Positions 7,695 to 14,441 of a stretch of 44,883 nt of DNA are shown here, in pieces. The position numbers and the translations under genes were made by a program. This DNA is from CAIXQW01 sp046049675 (GTDB taxonomy: Bacteria; Bacteroidota; Bacteroidia; Chitinophagales; Chitinophagaceae): NCBI GenBank assembly GCA_046049675.1, contig JBJORA010000048.1:1-44883 (forward strand), given 5' to 3'. The stretch's first letter is position 1; each line of letters begins with the position of its first letter. Under the pieces are notes generated by a model. It searched no databases. It was not told the origin of the DNA and saw nothing but the letters and a program-made list of their open reading frames with translations.

Positions 7695-8337
7695 CTCAAT
7701 CAGCAAAGTATTTGATAACGATACCGACTTTGTTGAACCTAATTATGTAAAAATTGAGCAATACAATTTAGACCAACTAGAAGAAATTAGTGGGCACTAT
7801 AGCGGTATTATTACCAAGCTTGGCGAAGATGTAGAGCGCGAAGGTTTGCTTAAAACACCAATGCGCGTTGCAAAGGCTATGAGCTATTTAACGCAAGGCT
7901 ACGAAATGAGCGCAGTAGATATACTCAACAGCGCAAAGTTCCATGAAAGCTATAGCGAAATGGTGATTGTAAAAGATATAGAACTTTACAGCATGTGCGA
8001 GCATCATATGTTGCCGTTTTTTGGCAAAGCGCATATCGCTTATATACCTAATGGCTATATCACAGGCTTGAGTAAACTTGCGCGCGTGGTGGACGTATTT
8101 GCCCGCCGTATGCAAGTGCAAGAGCGCATGACACACCAAATTTTGGAAGCTGTACAAGAAGCATTGCAACCATTGGGTGTGGCTGTTGTAATTGAAGCAA
8201 AGCACTTATGCATGATGATGCGTGGTGTGCAAAAGCAAAACAGTAGTACAACAACGAGTGCCTTTAGTGGCGTGTTTCATAAAGATGAAAAAACGCGCAA
8301 AGAATTTTTACAATTGTTGAGTAGCAAACTTCACTAA
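7678..8337 (+). CDS. folE: GTP cyclohydrolase I (FolE)
   Basis: The 219-residue enzyme matches type I GTP cyclohydrolase: EGLLKTPMRVAKAM, then the zinc ligands C107 and H110 in YSMCEHHMLPFFG, the GLSKLARVVD motif, and the third ligand C178 in AKHLCMMMRG. It converts GTP to 7,8-dihydroneopterin triphosphate, the first step of folate, queuosine and biopterin synthesis. The start at 7678 overlaps the upstream pterin synthase by 17 bases, indicating translational coupling. The 3' end overlaps the convergent gene on the other strand by 4 bases. Confidence 0.96.
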   Translation: MENKANSISKVFDNDTDFVEPNYVKIEQYNLDQLEEISGHYSGIITKLGEDVEREGLLKTPMRVAKAMSYLTQGYEMSAVDILNSAKFHESYSEMVIVKDIELYSMCEHHMLPFFGKAHIAYIPNGYITGLSKLARVVDVFARRMQVQERMTHQILEAVQEALQPLGVAVVIEAKHLCMMMRGVQKQNSSTTTSAFSGVFHKDEKTRKEFLQLLSSKLH

Positions 8338-9035
8338 TCGTTTTTCCAAGTTGGATGATTTGTAAGTAATGCGATATTGCTTACTAGTGCTACATTGATA
8401 AACCAATTGTATTGGGGAGAGAATGCACCTTGATTATCGAAAGCAACTTGCCAGTCTGTACCAAGTTCTAGACGTGGCTTAAAAAATAGTAGCATACCCG
8501 CTTCTTTCGGCAAAGATGCTTCTGCAAAAACTGCTATTGTTGCGCCCGGTGCCAAGGCTGTACTTCTGTTGTCTATTTTGTACTTCAGTTCGTCTTTAGC
8601 TGAATCTATGGCGTACGAGCCTATACTTAATCTTTGATAGCGCGTTTGCAAGCCGGCTGATAAGCCAGCATTAAACTTTTGTATGGGCTGCCATGGTTTT
8701 AGCAAAATTGCACCGTGGGCTTGAACGGTGTGAGATTGCCATTTGGCATAATTGCTGAGGATAAGGCTAGTGTCGCTAGCACCTGTATAGCGGTATTGTG
8801 TACTGAGCTTGTAGCGCTTACCAATAAGGCAATCCAATATAAATGCGCCGCCCTGGCCGTAGGGTTTGTAAAAATGCTGAAAATTGGGCGGTGTTGATGT
8901 CTTTAATTCTTGCGGACGAGGCGTAAAGCCGCTACCGACGCCAGCAAGAAGGGCATAGGGAATCTTTTGACCAAAAGTATTGGTACTCAATAAACTAATA
9001 GCAAGTAATAAACTATAAAGTATTCTTGTGTTCAT
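8334..9035 (-). CDS. Exported outer-membrane-barrel-like protein of unknown function
   Basis: The 233-residue protein has a signal peptide (MNTRILYSLLLAISLL, cleavage near TFGQ). It is followed by alternating hydrophobic/polar strands with aromatic girdles (for example RYKLSTQYRYTG and WFINVALVSNIALL), suggesting a small outer-membrane beta-barrel. No family is recognised. The start at 9035 is preferred because the signal peptide begins there. The 3' end overlaps convergent folE by 4 bases. A weak -7 element (CACCTTTG) is at 9041-9048. Confidence 0.7.
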   Translation of the reverse strand: MNTRILYSLLLAISLLSTNTFGQKIPYALLAGVGSGFTPRPQELKTSTPPNFQHFYKPYGQGGAFILDCLIGKRYKLSTQYRYTGASDTSLILSNYAKWQSHTVQAHGAILLKPWQPIQKFNAGLSAGLQTRYQRLSIGSYAIDSAKDELKYKIDNRSTALAPGATIAVFAEASLPKEAGMLLFFKPRLELGTDWQVAFDNQGAFSPQYNWFINVALVSNIALLTNHPTWKND

Positions 9036-9040
9036 TGCAG

Positions 9041-9048
9041 CAAAGGTG
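9041..9048 (-). promoter_or_regulatory. Possible -7 element for the barrel-like protein
   Basis: The minus strand reads CACCTTTG, one mismatch from TAnnTTTG, 5 bases before the chosen ATG. Confidence 0.35.
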
Positions 9049-9377
9049 AAGCACATGCATAGATTGCAATTTGCTGCATTTACAAAGGTCTTGTGTATGT
9101 TTTACGAGTTGTCGTAAAATACGTTTCTGCTCCATATTTCTAGCATGCAAAGGACTTCGTATTAGCATGCCGTTGACGCTGACAATTACACACTAAACAT
9201 ATTTCTAGTTTTGTGCTTAAACTAAGCTCCAGAGGATCGGACTGTTTGTAGATTATATAGCTTAAGATTTTACGTAGCTCCGTAGGTGCGGGCTGTTAGT
9301 TCAAGCATGAGCAAGTGACCAATAAAATAGGAATACCTAAATAATTAGTACAGCATTGTGGATGCTGTCTTTAAACA
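9049..9377. other. Intergenic stretch with one perfect hairpin
   Basis: No coding sequence is supported here. At 9100-9119 TTTTACGA and TCGTAAAA form a perfect 8-bp hairpin with a 4-nt loop (GTTG). It is too weak in GC to be a convincing terminator, and no gene ends nearby. Nothing else stands out. Confidence 0.5.
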
Positions 9378-9878
9378 CTATTGCGTCAGCGATACAAGCG
9401 CGCTGCTGCTAAGCTTGATGCCATCGCTAAGCGGTACTTCGGCATACAGCATATTGAGCGCTGTAGTGCTTCTTGGCATAGCATACTTGGCAGCATCCCA
9501 GGTAAGTATACTTACATCATCATCGTAGTTGGTGCTGGTAAAGTAAGGATACAAATTGGTATTGGCAGGCAAAGTATCTGTACCTACAATGATAGGATTG
9601 TTACATTGAATTTTGATATTGCTATGTACGATGCCATGCTTGAGCGTAAAGTTTTTGCAATCGGCATATAGCTCGGTGTGCTTATTGTAATTGATTTTTA
9701 GATTAAGCTCGTTGACAAAATAATCTGTTACATACCAACCTTTGTAGTCGGTGCCAGTCGCTGTTTTTTTGGTAACACCTTTGAGCGTGATTTTATCGTA
9801 ACTCGTAAAGCACTGTTCTTCGCAGGCGCTAAAGGTTAGTGCTAGCAAGAGCGCTGATATGGTAAGTAATTGCTTCAT
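9378..9878 (-). CDS. Lipoprotein of unknown function
   Basis: The 166-residue protein has a lipoprotein signal peptide with lipobox FSAC (C19), followed by CEEQC and a mostly beta, Tyr/Asn-rich mature part. Four cysteines in the mature region (the lipid-bearing residue aside) could form disulfides in the periplasm. No family is recognised. It lies 131 bases downstream of the LolA-like gene on the same strand, behind that gene's terminator, so it is probably separately transcribed. Lipid anchoring at the inner or outer membrane cannot be told from sequence. Confidence 0.75.
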   Translation of the reverse strand: MKQLLTISALLLALTFSACEEQCFTSYDKITLKGVTKKTATGTDYKGWYVTDYFVNELNLKINYNKHTELYADCKNFTLKHGIVHSNIKIQCNNPIIVGTDTLPANTNLYPYFTSTNYDDDVSILTWDAAKYAMPRSTTALNMLYAEVPLSDGIKLSSSALVSLTQ

Positions 9879-9952
9879 GTGAATGATGTGTGTTTTACAA
9901 TTTAAAGGTACAGATTTTTATTTTGCAATATCGTGCCAATTTTTTCAGGTAT

Positions 9953-9980
9953 AAAAAAAGGCAACTAAGTAGCTGCCTTT
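9953..9980 (-). terminator. Rho-independent terminator after the lolA-like gene
   Basis: On the minus strand AAAGGCAGCT pairs with AGTTGCCTTT (10 bp with one G-U) around a 4-nt loop, followed by a run of seven T. Confidence 0.85.
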
Positions 9981-10009
9981 CAATGAAATTATTTTGATTG
10001 TTGTGCAAA

Positions 10010-10642
10010 TTAGCGCAGGTCAACGATTTCTACTTTCGGATACTTCTTTGCATTAAATACAAAGATTGCATCTGCCAATGTCGGATTTGCTGTAAAGCCG
10101 CTAATGGTGTAGCTCATGATATTGCCATTTTTTTCGTACACCTTGCCGCCTGTGATGATTTTTTTAGTAACGTCTACAGTAAGTTCTACCTTAGTGTATT
10201 GACGTGCCTTAGTGGGTGTAAGCAAAATAGTTGCGATAGTGCTAGTGCCTACTTTTTTCTCGCTGATAAATTTGCTGGTAAACTCCTTATCGTAAAAGTT
10301 AGTAAACAATTTAGTTGGGCTTAGTGTATTCTCGTTTGGATCTATATCGTTGATGGTTACTTCGTTAGCCTTTTTGTTGTACGTATAAATTGTTTTGGCA
10401 TCGCAGAAGATTTCTGTAGCGCCACCCATATTGATGTAATACTTGGTGCCCTTCATGCTTACGCTACCAGTTTTGGTCTCTTTGGTTTTGCTTACAGAAA
10501 GCGTAAAGTTGGCTTTAAGGCTCTTGAGGGTTTTGAGGTTGCTACTTACAGCGTCTAGGATAGATTTTGCTTTGGCATCTTGCGCTTGCGCTCCTACACT
10601 TATAAGTAGTGCTGCAAGTAGTGTTATTATTCTTGTTATCAT
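10010..10642 (-). CDS. lolA: LolA-like outer-membrane lipoprotein carrier protein
   Basis: The 210-residue protein has a signal peptide (MITRIITLLAALLISVGAQA). A LolA fold begins at the helix AKSILDAVSSNLKTLKSLKANF and continues as an antiparallel sheet (for example GSVSMKGTKYYINMGG, then FCDAKTIYTYN). LolA shuttles lipoproteins through the periplasm from the LolCDE complex to the outer membrane, which suits the many lipoproteins here. Bacteroidota encode several LolA-like proteins, so a more specialised role is possible. It is divergent from the ABC-F gene across a 302-base region and has its own terminator. Confidence 0.85.
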   Translation of the reverse strand: MITRIITLLAALLISVGAQAQDAKAKSILDAVSSNLKTLKSLKANFTLSVSKTKETKTGSVSMKGTKYYINMGGATEIFCDAKTIYTYNKKANEVTINDIDPNENTLSPTKLFTNFYDKEFTSKFISEKKVGTSTIATILLTPTKARQYTKVELTVDVTKKIITGGKVYEKNGNIMSYTISGFTANPTLADAIFVFNAKKYPKVEIVDLR

Positions 10643-10756
10643 TTGTAGTGTTTTACTCTATTGTTACTTTGACTGCAAAAAGTGCGCAAATGTCAGTTTT
10701 ACTTTGTTAATAGCAAATTAAAGCTTTCCACTTATTAAGTTACGATGTTGCCGCTT

Positions 10757-10870
10757 GTAGGATGTGCGCCAGCGATTGCAGCGGATATCCTGCGCCCAAA
10801 AGCGCAGATAGCAGCGAAAAGCGCGCCCGGGCGCCCCCAATATTTGTCAGGATAGGGCCTTTTTGGCCTT
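10757..10870. other. GC-rich cluster of hairpins upstream of the ABC-F gene
   Basis: This stretch is much richer in G+C than its surroundings. It holds in series: AGGATGT/ATATCCT (10759-10765 with 10785-10791), CTGCGC/GCGCAG (10790-10795 with 10802-10807), the perfect palindrome GCGCCCGGGCGC (10823-10834), and AGGGCC/GGCCTT around five T (10854-10870). The ABC-F -7 element lies beyond it at 10911, so it is probably not that gene's leader. It could be a small structured RNA or a protein-binding region. No reading frame in it looks protein-like. Confidence 0.4.
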
Positions 10871-10910
10871 GCAATGCCGCATTTGCGTGCCGAAATTTGT
10901 TAATTAAGTC

Positions 10911-10918
10911 TACCTTTG
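10911..10918 (+). promoter_or_regulatory. -7 element for the ABC-F gene
   Basis: TACCTTTG is an exact TAnnTTTG match, ending 26 bases before the ATG at 10945. Confidence 0.6.
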
Positions 10919-10944
10919 CGCGCCCAAAGCCACTTGAATTTATT

Positions 10945-12570
10945 ATGATTGCAGCTAGAAATATTACACTCGCCTACGGTAAACGCGTTCTTTTTGACGA
11001 AGTAAACGTAACCTTTACGAAAGGCAATTGCTACGGCGTGATTGGTGCCAATGGTGCTGGTAAGAGTACTTTCTTAAAAATACTTAGCGGAGAAATTGAG
11101 CCTAACAAGGGTACTGTAGAAATTACGCCAGGCGAGCGTATGGCCGTGCTAAAGCAAAACCACTTTGAGTTTGATGAAGTAACGGTACTAAACACCGTGC
11201 TGATGGGCCACAAAAAAATGTGGGATGTGCAACAGCGCAAAGATGCATTGTATGCAAAACCCGATGCTACGGAAGACGATTTTATGAAAGCTGCCGAACT
11301 TGAGGCTGAGTATGGCGAGATGGGCGGCTACGAAAGCGAAAGCGATGCTGCAACTTTTTTGACGAGCTTGGGTGTGCCGCAGGAGTTTCATAATACGTTG
11401 ATGCAGGATATACCGAGCAATATCAAAGTACGTATTTTGCTAGCACAAGCGCTATTTGGCAACCCAGATATCTTATTATTAGATGAGCCTACAAATGGTT
11501 TGGATATTGAAACAATTGGTTGGCTAGAAAACTTTTTGGCCGACTACGAAAATATTGTACTTGTAGTGAGCCACGATCGTCACTTTTTGGATGCCGTATG
11601 TACACACGTAGCAGACGTGGATCGCGCTAAGATTAAAGCCTTTACAGGTAACTATACGTTCTGGTACGAGAGTAGCCAATTGATGGCGCGCCAAATTGCC
11701 GATAAGAATAAGAAGATGGAAGACAAGCGTGCTGCATTGCTTGACTTTATTGCACGCTTTAGCGCCAACGCAAGTAAGAGCAAGCAGGCAACGAGCCGTA
11801 AGAAGGCTTTAGAAAAGTTGACTATCGACGAAATTGAACCGAGCAATCGTAAGTATCCGGGCATCATCTTTACACCACAGCGCGACGTGGGTAACGAAAT
11901 CCTAAACGTTGAAAAACTAAGCAAGACAGTAGATGGCCGTGTACTATTTGACAATGTAACCTTTAGCGTTGGCAAAAACGATAAGATTGCTTTTGTAAGT
12001 AAAGATCCACTTGCTGTAAGTTATTTCTATGATGCCATAATGGGCATAGTGCCTGCAGATAGCGGTACCTACGAGTGGGGTACAACCATTACAAGCGCTT
12101 ACTTGCCAGTAGACAATACAAAATTCTTTAGCGAGCCGCTTAGTTTGATGCATTGGCTGCGTCAGTACGTACCGCCTTATGTAACAGATGTGGACGAGCA
12201 TTTCTTACGTGGCTTTTTGGGCAAAATGCTTTTTGCAGGCGAAGATGTACAAAAGATGACCAACGTACTAAGCGGTGGCGAGAAAGTGCGTTGTATGGTA
12301 AGCCGTATGATGCTACAAAACCCTAACGTAATAGTACTAGACCAACCAACAAACCACTTAGATCTAGAAAGCATTCAAGCATTTAACGATAGCTGTAGCA
12401 ATTTTAAGGGCATAGTACTAATAAGTAGTTATGACCACACCTTTATGCAAACAGTAGCCAACCGTATTATTGAGATTACACCTAAAGGCATTATTGATCG
12501 CTTGATGAGCTTTGACGAGTATTTGGAAGATGAGAGGGTAAAGGCGTTGAAGGAAGAGATGTATGCATAA
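10945..12570 (+). CDS. ABC-F family ATPase, YbiT-like
   Basis: The 541-residue protein has two ABC domains without membrane segments. Domain 1 is complete: Walker A GANGAGKST near residue 36, Walker B LLLDEPTNGLD and SHDRHF. The linker has SANASKSKQATSRKK, as in YbiT. In domain 2 the Walker A position reads VSKDPLAVSYFY with no GKS/T. Its signature (LSGGEKVR) is intact, but Walker B reads VLDQPTNHLD, so the catalytic Glu is Gln467, and the H-switch reads SSYDH instead of SHDR. ABC-F proteins act on the ribosome E-site. Here the second site should bind nucleotide poorly and not hydrolyse it (inference). The start at 10945 matches the family; the longer frame upstream is GC-rich intergenic sequence. 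Confidence 0.93.
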   Translation: MIAARNITLAYGKRVLFDEVNVTFTKGNCYGVIGANGAGKSTFLKILSGEIEPNKGTVEITPGERMAVLKQNHFEFDEVTVLNTVLMGHKKMWDVQQRKDALYAKPDATEDDFMKAAELEAEYGEMGGYESESDAATFLTSLGVPQEFHNTLMQDIPSNIKVRILLAQALFGNPDILLLDEPTNGLDIETIGWLENFLADYENIVLVVSHDRHFLDAVCTHVADVDRAKIKAFTGNYTFWYESSQLMARQIADKNKKMEDKRAALLDFIARFSANASKSKQATSRKKALEKLTIDEIEPSNRKYPGIIFTPQRDVGNEILNVEKLSKTVDGRVLFDNVTFSVGKNDKIAFVSKDPLAVSYFYDAIMGIVPADSGTYEWGTTITSAYLPVDNTKFFSEPLSLMHWLRQYVPPYVTDVDEHFLRGFLGKMLFAGEDVQKMTNVLSGGEKVRCMVSRMMLQNPNVIVLDQPTNHLDLESIQAFNDSCSNFKGIVLISSYDHTFMQTVANRIIEITPKGIIDRLMSFDEYLEDERVKALKEEMYA

Positions 12571-12589
12571 ATTGGTGATTGGTTGTGTC

Positions 12590-12611
12590 GCAAGGGTGGC
12601 TTAGCCACTGC
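12590..12611 (+). other. Stem-loop after the ABC-F gene
   Basis: GTGGC (12596-12600) and GCCAC (12604-12608) form a tight hairpin that can extend with flanking CGCA/TGCG. No T run follows, so it is a weak terminator candidate or an mRNA 3'-end structure. Confidence 0.35.
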
Positions 12612-12693
12612 GTAATTAAGAACTGCTGTAGTTTTGATTGTTGAGAGGTTAGCAGTTGAGGTGTGGTAAGTACAAAATAGTTCTTGATTAGCG

Positions 12694-13134
12694 TTATTTT
12701 TTGATATACTTAGATTGGATTTCGCTTGTTGTTATTATTTTGTTCCACTTATTTTTTTGTAATCCTGCAATCAGAACTTTGTCACCTGTCCACAGTTTGC
12801 CTTTAATATGCTCAGCTAGAGCCACAAATTCTATGTCGTTAGGATCCACGTCAAAGGCTACTTTTTCAGCCTTTTCATAGTCTTTTGTTGGAATTAAGTT
12901 GAAATTGATTATCTTAATTCGTTTTGTAATTAATTCAAAGGCGCGATCAAAATCCTTTGCTGTATAGCCAGCTAGTTTTATGAGTTTTTGTCTATGCAAA
13001 TTTAGCTCTTCATTGAGTAAATTGGTTGTGTAAAAATTCAAACCAGTTTTCGGCTGAAGGATAATTCGTGACAATTTTCCAGAGGTATTAAGAAGTGCAC
13101 TAAAAACACTATTAGTGTCAATCACGATTCTCAT
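12694..13134 (-). CDS. PIN-domain toxin (putative RNase)
   Basis: The 146-residue protein has the acidic PIN signature: D6 in MRIVIDTNSVFSALL, a glutamate in LLNEELN, aspartates in VDPNDIEFVALA and in LWTGDKVL. PIN toxins cleave RNA using a divalent metal held by these residues. Its ATG overlaps the antitoxin stop (ATGA), the classic coupling of a toxin-antitoxin operon. It is the first gene of the accessory island after the ABC-F gene, which converges with it. Confidence 0.9.
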   Translation of the reverse strand: MRIVIDTNSVFSALLNTSGKLSRIILQPKTGLNFYTTNLLNEELNLHRQKLIKLAGYTAKDFDRAFELITKRIKIINFNLIPTKDYEKAEKVAFDVDPNDIEFVALAEHIKGKLWTGDKVLIAGLQKNKWNKIITTSEIQSKYIKK

Positions 13135-13334
13135 AACCCAACTTGGTTCTTAATTTTACTCCATCTTCCTTTTCTGCCTGCCTTTAAAAGAATGTCTAAT
13201 TCTCTTTGACTTGCTTTAGACTTAGTTGCTATTTGCTTAAACTCAAACAAATCTGCAAGTTCTTGTAAGTCTTCAATCTTTACACTACGAGGAATACGGA
13301 AAATTACCTCTTTTTTATTTTGCTCGACGGTCAT
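13131..13334 (-). CDS. Antitoxin of the PIN-domain pair
   Basis: The 67-residue protein has an N-terminal strand (KEVIFRIPRSVKIEDLQELADLFEF) followed by a basic helical tail rich in Lys, Arg and Ser. This is the usual layout of an antitoxin placed before a PIN toxin, with a DNA-binding or dimerising N-part and a toxin-neutralising tail. Its stop overlaps the toxin start by ATGA. No named antitoxin family is recognised with confidence. Confidence 0.8.
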   Translation of the reverse strand: MTVEQNKKEVIFRIPRSVKIEDLQELADLFEFKQIATKSKASQRELDILLKAGRKGRWSKIKNQVGL

Positions 13335-13479
13335 GCAAATCGCTTTTTTTATAGAGTAAAGTTAGGAAAAAATTTACATAGTATATATTGTACAACGGAG
13401 ACTAGGCGTATGCATGGTGTTTGCAGCTTTAGCAAAGTGTTTTGTTTCTACAATTAGGCCTCGCACTCGTTGTGTTTGA

Positions 13480-14259
13480 CTAGTTTGAATTTTTACTATT
13501 TTTAGTAAGTGCCGCTATTTTTTCGCCAAACTGCAATTCAAATTTTGCTCTTGCGCCAGATTGCCAGGCTTCATTAGCTGCAGATTTTCTGAAGTTAACT
13601 TCATTAATCTCGGTAAGGTTTTCCCAAACAATATTGACTGAAGTGTATTGCACATTTTTTATACCAATATCTATATATGGATAATCACCTCCCGCGAATT
13701 CCTCATTAATCGCCCATTGCCCATTAATTTTTACTCTAATTACTTCGCCTATGTACGCAACTAGATTGTCATATAATTCTTCTCTAGCTTTGTCAATATC
13801 GTACGCCTCAACCCTTTGCGAAAGCAGGTCTAAACTTTTATACGATTTGTCTAATTCTGTAGGGCTCATCTGCAGTTTGATACCAAGTTCTTGGACTAGC
13901 TCGTCGATGTGATGAATAATGTCCGCTTTATGCTTGGAATAATAGCGCCAATTATCAATTGAACTTGCCCTGCCATATTTGTAATCCTCGTCTATGCGTT
14001 CGCGCCACTTTATAAGCTTCAGCAAATAGTCTTTTGAATAAATATCGCCTTTGCCACCACCGCTTTCAGTGGGGTCAAAAACAAATAGGTATCTGTCGTT
14101 TGAAATTTCGTATACTAGATCTTGCTTTACGTACCCAGATGCAAACACCTCTTTAAATTTGGCAGTAAGCTCAGTATCTAATTTACCTTCCATGTCAATT
14201 AATTCTGCCACTTGTTTTTTCGTGAGGCGTTTTTCGTTTAGGCATTTTTTTTGTTTCAT
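13480..14259 (-). CDS. Unknown protein next to the nuclease-helicase
   Basis: The 259-residue protein is soluble, with no signal peptide or membrane segment. It opens with a charged helix (KRLTKKQVAELIDMEGKL), followed by a strand-rich part with YEISNDRYLFVFDPTESGGG. It then has a long helical section and a C-terminal part with ANEAWQSGARAKFELQFGEK. No family is recognised. It lies 182 bases downstream of the DUF2075 gene on the same strand and could be its partner, such as an effector, sensor or immunity protein, but nothing in the sequence proves it. Confidence 0.6.
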   Translation of the reverse strand: MKQKKCLNEKRLTKKQVAELIDMEGKLDTELTAKFKEVFASGYVKQDLVYEISNDRYLFVFDPTESGGGKGDIYSKDYLLKLIKWRERIDEDYKYGRASSIDNWRYYSKHKADIIHHIDELVQELGIKLQMSPTELDKSYKSLDLLSQRVEAYDIDKAREELYDNLVAYIGEVIRVKINGQWAINEEFAGGDYPYIDIGIKNVQYTSVNIVWENLTEINEVNFRKSAANEAWQSGARAKFELQFGEKIAALTKNSKNSN

Positions 14260-14441
14260 GTTGTGAGGTGTTTAATTGGAGTGAACGACTCTTAATTACA
14301 TATTAATTATACTGTGGCTGAGATGTTAAATTTTTAGGCGTAGTGATTTGGATATTGATTGATTTTTTTGGTGGTGATATTGGTATTTATTTGATTATTT
14401 TAGAATAGTTTGATGTTTGCTGCTACAGTTATACTGCTAAG

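Noticed and set aside
9230..9330. Possible tRNA-like sequence in the 9.05-9.38 kb gap
   Set aside because: No cloverleaf could be drawn: no acceptor stem pairs and no proper T-loop sequence was found.
10762..10944. In-frame N-terminal extension of the ABC-F protein
   Set aside because: The extension is encoded by GC-rich hairpin sequence, and a -7 element at 10911 would place the transcript start after it. The conserved protein starts at 10945.
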